A stretch of DNA of 64,000 nucleotides from Desulfosporosinus lacus DSM 15449 (GCF_900129935.1 NZ_FQXJ01000010.1:110908-174907); one strand, 5' to 3'; positions 37,863 through 47,344 are shown, counted from the stretch's first letter. A program made the numbers and translations. The notes: generated by a model from the letters alone, not told the origin.

Positions 37863-38730
37863 ATTTTACCTTACGATAGATTTTTTGCTCCGCATTAAAT
37901 GCTTCATAACAATGAGAATAATTGTTAAAAGCTATGTCCTCCTTACCGCCTAAGCCCAAGATACCTGACATACTCAGGCTCTCATGAAACAGCCCATGAA
38001 CACGGTTTTGCAGGACTTTATCAAAATAAATCATGACATTCCTGCAGACAATTACATTAAATTCATTAAAGGAATGATCTGTAGCCAAGTTATGCTGGGC
38101 AAATACCACGTTTCGGGTTAGAAAGGAATAGAAAATTGCTTTCTCCTGGTAGACCTTAAAATACTCCCCAAAATCGTTTATTCCTCCTGCTAGCAGGTAA
38201 TTGTCTTTGTAGGCCTGCATTTTATCTAAAGAGTAAACCCCTTCCTTGGCCTTTCTTAGCAAATCTTCATTCATATCCGTGGCGTAAATCTTTGTTTTAT
38301 GGTAAAGACCTTCCTCGTATAGTATGATAGCCATCGAATAAACTTCTTCCCCTGTGGAACAACCCGCATGCCAAATGCGGACAAAGGGGAGCTCTTTAAG
38401 AAGCGGAACTACGTTCTTCCTGAAAGACTTAAAAAAATATGGATCCCTGAACATTTCTGATACGTGAATCGAGAAATCCGAGAGCAACCGCGCCATTGCA
38501 CAGGGGTCATGAAGAACCTTTTCCTGTAAACTGGACACATTTTTTAGCCTTTCAGCCCGAATGCGGTTCCAAATTCTTCGCCTTATAGAAGCTGACACAT
38601 AATTTCTAAAGTCAAAACCACAGTAAAGGAATATCCCCTCTAAAAGCAACTGTATTTCAATTTTTTCTAATTCATCTGGGCTTTCTGTCTCAACAGTTTT
38701 CTCGTTTTTCTTTGAACTCACCCTATTCAT
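37861..38730 (-). CDS. CheR-type methyltransferase
   Basis: 289-residue S-adenosylmethionine-dependent methyltransferase of the CheR family. It has the N-terminal all-helical part, the SAM-binding RIWHAGCSTGEEVYSMAIIL near residue 120, and NVIVCRNVMIYFDKVLQ near residue 225. It starts 1 base after the stop of the hybrid kinase gene, so the two are coupled. No cheA or cheB lies adjacent, so it probably belongs to a signalling chain with the two kinases rather than to the main chemotaxis operon. Confidence 0.92.
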   Translation of the reverse strand: MNRVSSKKNEKTVETESPDELEKIEIQLLLEGIFLYCGFDFRNYVSASIRRRIWNRIRAERLKNVSSLQEKVLHDPCAMARLLSDFSIHVSEMFRDPYFFKSFRKNVVPLLKELPFVRIWHAGCSTGEEVYSMAIILYEEGLYHKTKIYATDMNEDLLRKAKEGVYSLDKMQAYKDNYLLAGGINDFGEYFKVYQEKAIFYSFLTRNVVFAQHNLATDHSFNEFNVIVCRNVMIYFDKVLQNRVHGLFHESLSMSGILGLGGKEDIAFNNYSHCYEAFNAEQKIYRKVK

Positions 38731-38731
38731 C

Positions 38732-41500
38732 CTATCTATACAACCAAATCTTGATTAATGAAAATAACTGTTCAAGATTAACTGGCTTACTAATATAATC
38801 TGATGCACCCGCTTCGATGCATTTTTCCCTATCGTTTTTCATGGCCTTAGCCGTCAGGGCAATAATCGGCAAGTTCACATATTTAGGCATTTGACGAATG
38901 CGGCGTAATGCTTCATATCCATCCATCTCAGGCATCATAATGTCCATCAGTACTAAGTCAATATCCCAATTTTTTTCTAAAACCTCGATGCCCTCTCTGC
39001 CGTTCTCCGCAAATAGCGCCTTGATTTTTTGATTTTCAAGGGCTGTCGTAAGGGCAAATACATTTCGCATATCATCATCGACAACTAAAATTTTCTTACC
39101 CTCCAAGCGCGCATTTCCGTTCTCCACCTTTTGAACTTCATCTACCTTATTTAAAGCTACCGATGACGGTCTGACTGATCCTGTCCCTTGAACCAGAAAA
39201 TTATCTAAATTGGCCACTGCCGCTTCGGCGTAAGATTTATCTAAAATCTCTTTTCTAACATCTTTGCCGGGCAGATAGAGTGTAAACGTACTCCCCTTTC
39301 CTTCAACACTCTCAATATCAATATACCCGCCCAATAACCTGGCGAGCTTCTGACTAATGGTTAATCCCAAACCCGTGCCCCCATACTTCCTGGCGGTTGT
39401 TCCATTGGCCTGCTGGAATGCCTCAAAAATCATGGTCTGCTTGTACTTCGAAATTCCAATGCCCGTATCTGTTACGGAAAAAGCCAATACCCACTCAGCA
39501 TTCCTAAATATATTGTTCTTCGCAATCACTTGATCTTCTGCTCTTCTGACTTGGAGTGAGACACTTCCGCTGCCAGTAAATTTAAACGCATTGGATAGTA
39601 AATTCTTTAAGATTTGCAAGAGCCTTTGCTCGTCCGTAAAAGCTGTTACGGGCAGGTCTTCACTCATTACAACTGTAAAGTCCAGATTCTTTTGGCTCGC
39701 CACTGGCAGAAAATATTGTTCCACATAGCGCATCATATCAGCCAATTCCAATACCTCAGGCTCAATAGTTATCTTGCCTGCTTCTATTTTAGAAAGATCT
39801 AAAATGTCATTAATTAAAGCCAACAGTTCATTTCCCGAAGAAAAGATAGTTTTTACATACTCAATTTGACTAGATGTCAAATTGCCTTCTTTATTTTCGG
39901 ACAGCATCTGAGATAGAATCAGCAAGCTATTCAGCGGCGTCCGCAACTCATGGGACATATTTGAAAGAAACTCTGTTTTATAATTCGAACTTTCTTCAAG
40001 CTGTCGAGCTTTTTCTTCAAGAGCTGCCTTCAAAGCTTCTAGTTCCGTTGCTCTCTTTTCAGACTGTTTATATTGCTCCTCCAGATTCTCATTAAAGGAT
40101 TTAAGTTCCTCTTGCTGCAGCTGAAGTTCTTCTGATTGGGACTGAAGTTCTTCCGTCAAGACCTGCGATTCTTTCAAGAGACTTCCAATTTTCATCTGAG
40201 CTTGAATACGGTTTATAGTGATCCCTATGTTCTTTGAGACTTGTTCCAGCAATTCTTGTTGCAAGGGGCTGTACGCTTGAAGAGATGCCAGTTCCATGAC
40301 AGCTACCACCTCTCCCTCAAACGACACTGGAAGTATAATGAGGCCCAGGGGTAAAGTGTGTCCCAAGCCCGAAGAAATCTTAATATAATCTTCTGGGACC
40401 CCGTCAATTATAATTGTTCTATTTTCTAAAGCACTCTGCCCCACCAACCCTTCTCCAGGGAGAAAAAGGTCCCCTACAAATCCTAGTGGACTAGGCGCAT
40501 AAACTGCATACTTTCTGAGGCAATGAGTTTCCCCGTACTCCTCCATGATATAGAAGACGCCATAACTTGCTTCAACCATGGGGATTATCTTTGTGATCAA
40601 AAGATTGGTCAGAGCTTTTAGATCGTCTACCCCCTGGCATAGGGCTGTAATTTCTGCAGTTCCAGACTTCAACCAATTTTGAGCCTCTATTTTTTCAATA
40701 AATTCTTTTTCTTGCATGGCATGTTCTTCTAAGGAACGGGCCATATCATTAAAGGAGGCAGCAATTTCTCCAATCTCATCATTCGAATGGATGCCAATAC
40801 GCGGTAAATTAATGTGTTCCTGAATTGACGAAAAACTGCTCATAACTTCAGTGACATTCTGTATCCCATCTGTAACCCTGCGGGTGATCCATGCAGTTAT
40901 CCCCACTCCCGCAAACAATGTTACCAGAAGAGAAATGAAGAAAAACATGATTGCGCGGTTATAGGCAGCTGCTGACGAACTCATCAAGTCATCCAATGCC
41001 CCATCTTCAAGATCATTTAATTCCTCTACGTATTTGAATATCAGACGCCGTTCTTCAGCCCCTGCATTGATCAGCTTATCGAACTCCTCCTTCTGGTCAG
41101 AAGAAGCTAAAGTTATGCAATCCTCTTGCAGTTCAATGTAATTGAGGTTTTCGGTTCTTATCTGGCTAAGCAAATTCTTTGTGACATCACGGATGGCCGA
41201 AGCCTCAAGGGCATCCAGAGCCGTCTTGACCTTCTCTCTGGAATCCCGGATCGATTGAACAGTCTCTGCGAAACTATGACTATCGATCTCCAACAAAGCT
41301 ATATCTCTTAAATACCTACTAATATTGTTGAGTTCATTTTCAACCATTTTTGAGTGGGTGATTTTTTGGTAGCGCTCCTTTTGATTGCTTTCCACACTCT
41401 TATTTGCTCGATCTAAGGAATAAATCGAGATCCCAAAGAATACAGCCATTATGGCCAAAATGGAGGCGAATCCCAGGAATAACTTCGTCTTGAGCCTCAT
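38732..41500 (-). CDS. HAMP-GAF hybrid histidine kinase with C-terminal receiver
   Basis: 922-residue membrane kinase. It has a first span at 7-28, an extracytoplasmic four-helix sensor to about 180, a second span at 185-208, HAMP to about 265, GAF at 290-435, a glutamine- and glutamate-rich coiled coil at 440-510, the HisKA box NMSHELRTPLNSL, a HATPase domain (GTGLGLTISQKLARLLGG) and a receiver with LVLMDIMMPEMDGYEA at the C-terminus. It is the first gene of the kinase-CheR-kinase cluster. The layout resembles phosphorelay kinases that lead to sporulation, biofilm or stress responses; the output here is unknown. Confidence 0.92.
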   Translation of the reverse strand: MRLKTKLFLGFASILAIMAVFFGISIYSLDRANKSVESNQKERYQKITHSKMVENELNNISRYLRDIALLEIDSHSFAETVQSIRDSREKVKTALDALEASAIRDVTKNLLSQIRTENLNYIELQEDCITLASSDQKEEFDKLINAGAEERRLIFKYVEELNDLEDGALDDLMSSSAAAYNRAIMFFFISLLVTLFAGVGITAWITRRVTDGIQNVTEVMSSFSSIQEHINLPRIGIHSNDEIGEIAASFNDMARSLEEHAMQEKEFIEKIEAQNWLKSGTAEITALCQGVDDLKALTNLLITKIIPMVEASYGVFYIMEEYGETHCLRKYAVYAPSPLGFVGDLFLPGEGLVGQSALENRTIIIDGVPEDYIKISSGLGHTLPLGLIILPVSFEGEVVAVMELASLQAYSPLQQELLEQVSKNIGITINRIQAQMKIGSLLKESQVLTEELQSQSEELQLQQEELKSFNENLEEQYKQSEKRATELEALKAALEEKARQLEESSNYKTEFLSNMSHELRTPLNSLLILSQMLSENKEGNLTSSQIEYVKTIFSSGNELLALINDILDLSKIEAGKITIEPEVLELADMMRYVEQYFLPVASQKNLDFTVVMSEDLPVTAFTDEQRLLQILKNLLSNAFKFTGSGSVSLQVRRAEDQVIAKNNIFRNAEWVLAFSVTDTGIGISKYKQTMIFEAFQQANGTTARKYGGTGLGLTISQKLARLLGGYIDIESVEGKGSTFTLYLPGKDVRKEILDKSYAEAAVANLDNFLVQGTGSVRPSSVALNKVDEVQKVENGNARLEGKKILVVDDDMRNVFALTTALENQKIKALFAENGREGIEVLEKNWDIDLVLMDIMMPEMDGYEALRRIRQMPKYVNLPIIALTAKAMKNDREKCIEAGASDYISKPVNLEQLFSLIKIWLYR

Positions 41501-41827
41501 CCTGCAACTTCCTTTCTGATTAGTCCGTCACTTGTTCACTTTAAATAATTAATCTAGTCATTCAACATTTGACAACTGATCTCCTTTGGTAAACGTGTCG
41601 ATACTTGTCAAATAATTCTGGATCTTAACGGCATTCAACGTCAGTCCTCGATTTTAGCAGGAAAAGAATGCAGAAGAGCAAGCAGCCACCCCTTTACCCA
41701 AGGGAGCTCCTTGCTCTACACACAGTTAATAAGTATATCATTAATCCTTAAGATTAAAGTTGACGACACGACACCCTGTAATGTATCGATCAATTCGCCA
41801 AACTCCATCCTTATCTTTTGAAAGTCA
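41501..41827. other. intergenic region upstream of hybrid kinase
   Basis: 327 bases with no gene. AGAGCAAG (41677-41684) and CTTGCTCT near 41710 can pair around an inner CCTT/AAGG stem, a possible terminator for the DUF4825 gene's neighbour. Nothing else stands out. Confidence 0.4.
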
Positions 41828-42484
41828 TTAAAAAATGTTTATGGTAACAATTTTAGCCACTTTATTAGATTCAGACATTCCTCTCAATGTATCTTGAAGT
41901 AAATCTAAATTCTCTCCCAGCATAAAAAGGTCACCGTAGTTCTCTGCAAATGAAGCCCTGGGGAACGTAAAGCTGGTATCATATTTAGAGGTATCTAGTT
42001 CCCCGTTAGATTCGGATGTTCGATAGGCAAAGGTTACCTCATCAAGATTATCGATCATACAAAATACCACTAAAGCATTTGTTCTCGAATTTGTTTCTAT
42101 ATCAGAATCTGGTGTTATAATCGGCCACTGACCTTCATATTTAATTTCCGGCGATGCGACTTCGTAATATATTGTTAGACTATAAGGTTTTTGACTAGTT
42201 TCCATCGAGATATACTGTTGCCTGAAGTGGTTATCAGGAACAGGGAGACGTTGTGCAATAGAACCAACTTTACTGGGATCTCCTACATATCGGGTTCTAT
42301 AGTTTGAAATCTCCGCTAAATTGTACATTGGCTCACCAACGAGACGAGCTTCTTTTGTTCCCTTCTCTTCAGTGCTATTAGCTATATTAGGTAGGCAGTC
42401 TGTTCCACGTCCTACTCCTGCACCTATATATAGTGCGCTAAAAATAACAAATCCCAGTAGTAATAGCTTAACTGTTTTATTCAT
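41828..42484 (-). CDS. DUF4825 domain protein, membrane-anchored
   Basis: 218-residue protein with one N-terminal hydrophobic segment (residues 5-23) and an extracytoplasmic part. YRTRYVGDPSKVGSIAQRLP and the pattern that follows fit DUF4825, a domain found in Firmicutes lipoproteins and anti-sigma-like proteins of unknown function. No lipobox cysteine is evident, so it is probably anchored by its N-terminus. It stands alone between a kinase cluster and the CheY-like gene. Confidence 0.7.
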   Translation of the reverse strand: MNKTVKLLLLGFVIFSALYIGAGVGRGTDCLPNIANSTEEKGTKEARLVGEPMYNLAEISNYRTRYVGDPSKVGSIAQRLPVPDNHFRQQYISMETSQKPYSLTIYYEVASPEIKYEGQWPIITPDSDIETNSRTNALVVFCMIDNLDEVTFAYRTSESNGELDTSKYDTSFTFPRASFAENYGDLFMLGENLDLLQDTLRGMSESNKVAKIVTINIF

Positions 42485-42637
42485 TTCTATCACAACCTTA
42501 AATAGAGTACGCCTCTCATCAATCTCAGTCTAATCTAGCTTCTTAATTCCTGTAACCTAATTCCAGGTTACATTTGTAAGTGAATAGTTGCCCTGCCACA
42601 CTAATGAGTATTTCAATGATACTGTTATTGATCAGAT

Positions 42638-42991
42638 TTAGCACATCTTCGCGACTTCATCTAATATCAATGCTTCTTTGAAGGGCTTAGTGATAAAGCC
42701 TTTTGCTCCGTACCTAATACTTTCTTCAATAATAGCTTTTTGTCCCATTGCAGAACACATTAATACTTTTGCATGGGCATTATAGTTGAGAATTTCCTTT
42801 AATGATTCTAGGCCACTTAATATCGGCATGGTGATATCCAATATTACCAGTTCGGGGTTCAAGTCCCTGTATTGAGAAATGGCTTCTTGACCGTTTGAAG
42901 CCTCACCAATAACGTGATGTCCTGCCTTTTCCAATACTGCTCGAAGCATATTGCGCATAAATGAGGAATCATCTACAACCAAAATTCTCAT
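42638..42991 (-). CDS. single-domain CheY-like response regulator
   Basis: 117-residue stand-alone receiver domain with acidic pair D7-D8, phospho-acceptor D52 (LVILDITMPILSG), conserved T/S in MCSAMG and K in ITKPF. It probably modulates flagellar motor or chemotaxis signalling. It is preceded by a c-di-GMP-I riboswitch with a terminator, which ties its expression to the second messenger that governs motility. Confidence 0.93.
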   Translation of the reverse strand: MRILVVDDSSFMRNMLRAVLEKAGHHVIGEASNGQEAISQYRDLNPELVILDITMPILSGLESLKEILNYNAHAKVLMCSAMGQKAIIEESIRYGAKGFITKPFKEALILDEVAKMC

Positions 42992-43032
42992 AATATTAAC
43001 CCCGCTCTTCTCTGCAACAATAATCCAATGAC

Positions 43033-43074
43033 AAAAAAATCCATACCCAAGGGCTGGCCTAAAACTTCCCTTGG
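43033..43074 (-). terminator. riboswitch terminator
   Basis: On the minus strand CCAAGGG (43074-43068) pairs with CCCTTGG (43053-43047), followed after seven bases by a run of seven T. Its first two bases are also part of the 3' side of the riboswitch closing stem, which would let ligand binding interfere with termination. Confidence 0.7.
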
Positions 43075-43148
43075 CAACCCGGCGATCTTTACTTTTAAGT
43101 AGAAGACCCGTGGCTTTGCGTCCTTAGTTTTCACTAAGTTTGCCTTTA
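43073..43148 (-). ncRNA. c-di-GMP-I (GEMM) riboswitch
   Basis: The minus strand reads GGCAAAC, a short stem, then GGACGCAAAGCCACGGGTCT, a second stem with AAGTAAAGATCGCCGGG and TTGCC that closes the structure. GACGCAAAGCC is the hallmark core of the GEMM-I c-di-GMP aptamer. It lies about 80 bases upstream of the CheY-like gene. Confidence 0.92.
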
Positions 43149-43363
43149 TCAAGCTTATGTGCTATTTTGGACATGAACAAAAATTAGGTAAGCTCTGTAA
43201 AAGGCTATTGTCCTTTGAACACTTTTTACGAACCATGGTACTAGGTTTAACACCTTGTTCAGTATATTACCTCCACCTGTCCCTGTCAATATCGAATTAC
43301 TTTTCTTGGTGCTTTTGCATTTATCTACAATATTAGACTTTTTTTGCAAAGGAGTCAGTACCA

Positions 43364-44137
43364 TTGGACAAGAGACGCTTCTATAAGGAAAAAATACTCG
43401 AATGCGCCACAGACATTATTGAAACTGAGGGAATAGACCAGCTGACCGTCTTAAATCTAGCTAAAAAATGCAGTATCAGCAAAAGAACCTTTTATGAGAT
43501 ATTTTCTTCAAAGGAAATCTTAATCAATGAACTTAAGCAAATCGGTTATAACTTACAAATCATTGATGAGAGGGAGGCAATTATTGAAAAGGCCCGGGAA
43601 AGATTTGCTGAGAAGAGTTACAACAGAATCGACATGGAGGAGATAGCTAAGGCGGCTGGACTTCAGCGTGGGACATTGTATAAATACTTCAAATCTAAGG
43701 AAGAACTTTTAGAATACTGTATCGAACGTGAAACCGAAATGATTAAGCGAGAGGCAGGAGAAATATTATTAAATGTTGAAAATCCTGCAGAGGCCTTGGA
43801 AAACTATATTACTGGTTATTGCAATTACATAGGCGAGCCCTATCCAAATACTTTATTTTTAGAAGCCTATAACCAAATAGCCCATAATAAGAAGATTGAT
43901 CAGTGTACAAAAGACATACATCATTTTTTTGTTAATCGTATAATGGATCTGCTTGAAGCTGGCATTAATAAGGGTGTTTTTCGCCCTGATCTGGATATGG
44001 AGGGTATTGCAGTATCTATATTGGCAACTTTAAATGGTCTTGACTTTTTTAGTAAAATTGACCCTTTGCTAGATATCAAGGTACATATAAAGAATAATGT
44101 ACTGAATCTCTTGTTTAATACAATATTGGTAAAATAG
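43364..44137 (+). CDS. TetR-type regulator with two HTH segments
   Basis: 257-residue regulator starting at TTG with AAAGGAG before it. Two separate TetR-like HTH segments are visible: residues 12-50 (ATDIIETEGIDQLTVLNLAK, SISKRTFYEIFSSKE) and residues 75-115 (RIDMEEIAKAAGLQRGTLYK, YFKSKEEL). The second is followed by the usual helical ligand domain. A tandem DNA-binding head is uncommon in TetR proteins. It may control the DUF362 gene 220 bases downstream on the same strand; that is inference. Confidence 0.85.
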   Translation: MDKRRFYKEKILECATDIIETEGIDQLTVLNLAKKCSISKRTFYEIFSSKEILINELKQIGYNLQIIDEREAIIEKARERFAEKSYNRIDMEEIAKAAGLQRGTLYKYFKSKEELLEYCIERETEMIKREAGEILLNVENPAEALENYITGYCNYIGEPYPNTLFLEAYNQIAHNKKIDQCTKDIHHFFVNRIMDLLEAGINKGVFRPDLDMEGIAVSILATLNGLDFFSKIDPLLDIKVHIKNNVLNLLFNTILVK

Positions 44138-44357
44138 GAAATTTTGATTGGAATCCATTTAATTATTGCAAGTTTATATTTTAACGTTTTACTTGACTTA
44201 AAGTGCCCTCTATGGTTTATGCTATTTAAAAAGCACAATTTGCTAAAGAATTCAGGTGCAAAATTACGTTAAGGTTAAATCTTGGTTATATCCAGGAATT
44301 GTAAATTATGCTTTGAAAACTGAATTTATTAAAGTTTAAATCTTGGAGGTTGTTAAG

Positions 44358-45464
44358 TTGGAAAAATCAAAGGTTTATTTTACGGACATGCACACGACAA
44401 TGAACGAGAATTTGCAGCAGAAGTTAAGCCGCCTGATCAAAACAGCAGGAATTAGCCAAATTGATTTTGAAAAAAAATATGCGTCTATTAAGATTCATTT
44501 TGGTGAACCGGGTAATTTATCCTATCTCCGCCCTAATTTTGCCAAAACAGTTGTGGATATTGTGAAGGAGCTAGGCGGGAAACCGTTTCTCACAGATTGC
44601 AATACTCTCTATGTAGGTGGCAGAAAAAATGCCCTCGACCATCTTGATTCTGCTTACGTCAATGGCTTTTCTCCCTTTTCCACTGGTTGTCATGTGCTGA
44701 TTGCGGATGGCTTGAAAGGTACTGATGAGGTGTTAGTTCCTGTTGAGGGTGGAGAATATGTGAAAGAAGCAAAAATCGGTCAAGCTATTATGGATGCTGA
44801 TGTGTTTATTTCTTTGAATCATTTCAAGGGGCATGAGTTGACTGGTTTTGGAGGAGCGTTAAAAAATATAGGGATGGGTTGCGGTTCCCGTGCTGGTAAG
44901 ATGGAAATGCACAGTAGCGGAAAGCCCCAAGTTTCCCACGAACAATGTGTAGGCTGTGGCATGTGCACAAAAATTTGTGCACACAGTGCGATTAGCCTCA
45001 CAGAACGTAAAGCTTCCATTAATCACACAAACTGTGTTGGCTGTGGCCGCTGTATTGGCGTTTGCCCAACAGACGCTGTTCAACCTGCTTGGGGCGAGTC
45101 AAATGAAATCCTGAATAAAAAGATTGCTGAATACACCTGGGCCGTACTGCAGGGACGCCCTCACTTTCACATCAGTCTGGTAATTGATGTTTCTCCTTTC
45201 TGCGACTGTCATTCAGAGAATGATATACCGATTGTTCCGAATGTAGGTATGTTTGCGTCCTTTGACCCGGTTGCACTGGATGTTGCATGCGTGGATGCGG
45301 TAAACAGCCAACCTGTCATGGCAGGCAGTCTTCTTGAGAAAAGCACCCGTGAACACCATGACCATTTTACCGACGTCAGCCCAAACACTGACTGGAAAGT
45401 TGCAATCGACTATGCAGTAAAAATGGGTTTGGGCAGCAAGGACTATGAATTGATTGCAATCTAA
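44358..45464 (+). CDS. DUF362 protein with two 4Fe-4S motifs
   Basis: 368-residue protein. DUF362 sequence runs from residue 1 to about 185 (KIHFGEPGNLSYLRP, DVFISLNHFKGHELTGFGG), followed by two ferredoxin-type motifs, CVGCGMCTKICAH and CVGCGRCIGVCPT, and a second DUF362 part (FASFDPVALDVACVDAVN). TTG 44358 is chosen because GGAGG lies 8 bases upstream. The family is an iron-sulfur protein of unknown function, common in anaerobes. Confidence 0.88.
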   Translation: MEKSKVYFTDMHTTMNENLQQKLSRLIKTAGISQIDFEKKYASIKIHFGEPGNLSYLRPNFAKTVVDIVKELGGKPFLTDCNTLYVGGRKNALDHLDSAYVNGFSPFSTGCHVLIADGLKGTDEVLVPVEGGEYVKEAKIGQAIMDADVFISLNHFKGHELTGFGGALKNIGMGCGSRAGKMEMHSSGKPQVSHEQCVGCGMCTKICAHSAISLTERKASINHTNCVGCGRCIGVCPTDAVQPAWGESNEILNKKIAEYTWAVLQGRPHFHISLVIDVSPFCDCHSENDIPIVPNVGMFASFDPVALDVACVDAVNSQPVMAGSLLEKSTREHHDHFTDVSPNTDWKVAIDYAVKMGLGSKDYELIAI

Positions 45465-45564
45465 TGAAACAGATCTATAAACTATGAACATCGAGGCAGG
45501 AATCTATCCACTGTCTTGAACCCTATGCTTATCGGCATAAAAAAATGAATATTGCAGGATCGTT

Positions 45565-45608
45565 AAAGATAGGCCCGGCGGAGTTTATAACGCCCGAGGC
45601 CTATCTTT
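45565..45608. terminator. bidirectional terminator, DUF362 / MFS genes
   Basis: AAAGATAGGCC (45565-45575) pairs with GGCCTATCTTT (45598-45608), with an inner GGCG/CGCC stem, between convergent genes. Confidence 0.88.
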
Positions 45609-45616
45609 GTTCATAT

Positions 45617-46801
45617 TTACTTTGACTTGAGACACAGATAAACGGCAATGGCTATTAGTTGGGTTAAGAGTCCCAAAGCGCAAACTCCATACCATCCAAA
45701 ATGGGCATAGCTGTATGAACCGAGATAAGAGCCGAGAGCTCCTCCGGTAAAATACGAAACCATATAGACCGTATTTAATCTGTTGCGCGCTTCATCGTTT
45801 AGGGCGTGCACTCTGGCCTGATTAGAAATCTGACATGACTGAACCCCTAAATCAAGAAAAACAACACCCATAATCAATCCCCATAGTTTAAATCCAAAAG
45901 CAAGGAAACAAAGATAAGCAAACATCACCGCGATCATGCCTATTCCGAGTGTAAATTTCGGGCTTCGTTTGTCTGCTATCCTGCCAACTATCGGTGCGGC
46001 CATGGCCCCAGTCACACCAACCAACCCAAACAGCCCTGCAACATCAGCTCCCATATGATAGGGCGAACCCTCAAGTAAGAATACAAGCGATGTCCAGAAA
46101 GCACTGAATGCTGCGAACATCAGTGCTCCGTTCAGGGATGCTTCTCTTAATACAGGAAGGCTTTTTGTCAGGCTCATCATAGATGTGAATAATTCTTTGT
46201 ATTTCATACTTGAAGTGGGAAGACATAAGGGCAACAATTTGCTCAAGGAAATTGCGAGGATAATCATCAAAGCCGAGGCAATGAAATAGACCATTCTCCA
46301 TCCCCAATATTCTCCCACAAGACCACTGAAGGTACGAGATACCAATATGCCAATAAACAAACCGCTCATTACTGTTCCAATGATCTTCCCCCTCTCTTTT
46401 GGATCAGCTAGCTGCGCTGCAAAGGGAACAATCAGTTGAGGCACGACAGAAGTAAAACCTACAGCAAAAGATGCGATTGAAATCACAGTTATATTAAAAG
46501 AAAAAAACATGAACATCAATGAACCAGCTGAACAGAGTAACATCGTGACAATTAGAGACCTTTTTTCTTTAATATCCGCCAAAGGCAAAATGCACAGCAT
46601 TCCGAGGGCATATCCAATTTGCGTTATCATAGCCACAAAGCCAACGCTAACTTGAGTGACTTGAAAATCATTAGATATTTCTACCAGTAATGGTTGTATA
46701 TAATACAAATTGGCCACAGTGATGCCGCTGGCTACAGCCATTACCAGAACTAAAAAATTACTTAATTTAGAATCGCTTTGTTGAACGATGTTATCTTTCA
46801 A
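45617..46801 (-). CDS. MFS family efflux-type transporter
   Basis: 394-residue major facilitator with about 12 membrane spans, of the DHA1 drug-efflux type. Features are LYYIQPLLVEISNDFQVTQV near the first loop and GYALGMLCILPLADIKEKRS, the motif A region between spans 2 and 3. The gene is read away from a MerR-type regulator, with a MerR-style promoter in between, so expression is probably induced by a ligand of that regulator. The exported compound is unknown. Confidence 0.88.
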   Translation of the reverse strand: MKDNIVQQSDSKLSNFLVLVMAVASGITVANLYYIQPLLVEISNDFQVTQVSVGFVAMITQIGYALGMLCILPLADIKEKRSLIVTMLLCSAGSLMFMFFSFNITVISIASFAVGFTSVVPQLIVPFAAQLADPKERGKIIGTVMSGLFIGILVSRTFSGLVGEYWGWRMVYFIASALMIILAISLSKLLPLCLPTSSMKYKELFTSMMSLTKSLPVLREASLNGALMFAAFSAFWTSLVFLLEGSPYHMGADVAGLFGLVGVTGAMAAPIVGRIADKRSPKFTLGIGMIAVMFAYLCFLAFGFKLWGLIMGVVFLDLGVQSCQISNQARVHALNDEARNRLNTVYMVSYFTGGALGSYLGSYSYAHFGWYGVCALGLLTQLIAIAVYLCLKSK

Positions 46802-46881
46802 GAAATCTCAAACCCCTTTACTATGCATTAGTATTTATTAATGTTCACTGCTTGAAATTCAACATTACCTAGTCTATACTG

Positions 46882-46912
46882 ATGTTAGCACTTTGAGTTA
46901 GCTCTAAGTCAA
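46882..46912 (-). promoter_or_regulatory. MerR-type promoter of the MFS gene with 19-bp spacer
   Basis: On the minus strand TTGACT (46912-46907) and TAACAT (46887-46882) are separated by 19 bases, longer than the normal 17. The spacer holds an imperfect dyad, CTTAGAGCTAACTCAAAG. This is the layout that MerR-family activators untwist. Confidence 0.8.
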
Positions 46913-46955
46913 GTTTCCATAAAACTAATTATCCTTTATAAAGGAGACGTTACAT

Positions 46956-47339
46956 TTGGGATACTCGATTAGCCAAGTTGCAGAAAAGTTTGACCTCACT
47001 GCTCACACGATAAGATATTATGATAAAGAAGGTCTCTTGCCATTTATAGATCGCAGTAAAGCTGGAAACAGGGAATTTTCAGACAGTGATCTTGAGTGGC
47101 TGAAACTCATTTGTTGTTTGAAAAATACGGGAATGCCGATTAAACAAATTAAGCAGTATATCGAATGGTGCTTGCAAGGAGATGATACCTTGGAAGTCCG
47201 ACGACAAATGTTTATTGATCATCGCAAAGAGGTTTTAAAACAAATGGATGATTTAAAGGAAAATCTTAAAACAATCGATTATAAGCTTGAATTATACGAT
47301 TCCGGTTGTAGTATACCTCTAAACGGAAACAAATCATAG
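46956..47339 (+). CDS. MerR family transcriptional regulator
   Basis: 127-residue regulator starting at TTG, with AAAGGAG upstream. The N-terminal HTH is typical (YSISQVAEKFDLTAHTIRYY, DKEGLLPFIDRS), followed by a coiled coil at residues 85-115. The short C-terminus leaves little room for a large ligand domain. It very likely controls the divergent MFS gene through the 19-bp-spacer promoter. Confidence 0.92.
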   Translation: MGYSISQVAEKFDLTAHTIRYYDKEGLLPFIDRSKAGNREFSDSDLEWLKLICCLKNTGMPIKQIKQYIEWCLQGDDTLEVRRQMFIDHRKEVLKQMDDLKENLKTIDYKLELYDSGCSIPLNGNKS

Positions 47340-47344
47340 AATTT

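Larger units (their letters stand above)
42992..43363. other. leader and divergent promoter region
   Basis: 372 bases between the CheY-like gene and the divergent TetR-type gene. It contains the riboswitch, its terminator and an AT-rich part with promoters for both directions. Confidence 0.6.

Noticed and set aside
34866..41717. Near-identical 18-base strings AAGGGAGCTYCTTGCTCT at about 34870 and 41699
   Set aside because: With one mismatch a pair of this length is expected about once by chance in 64 kb, and there is no shared context.
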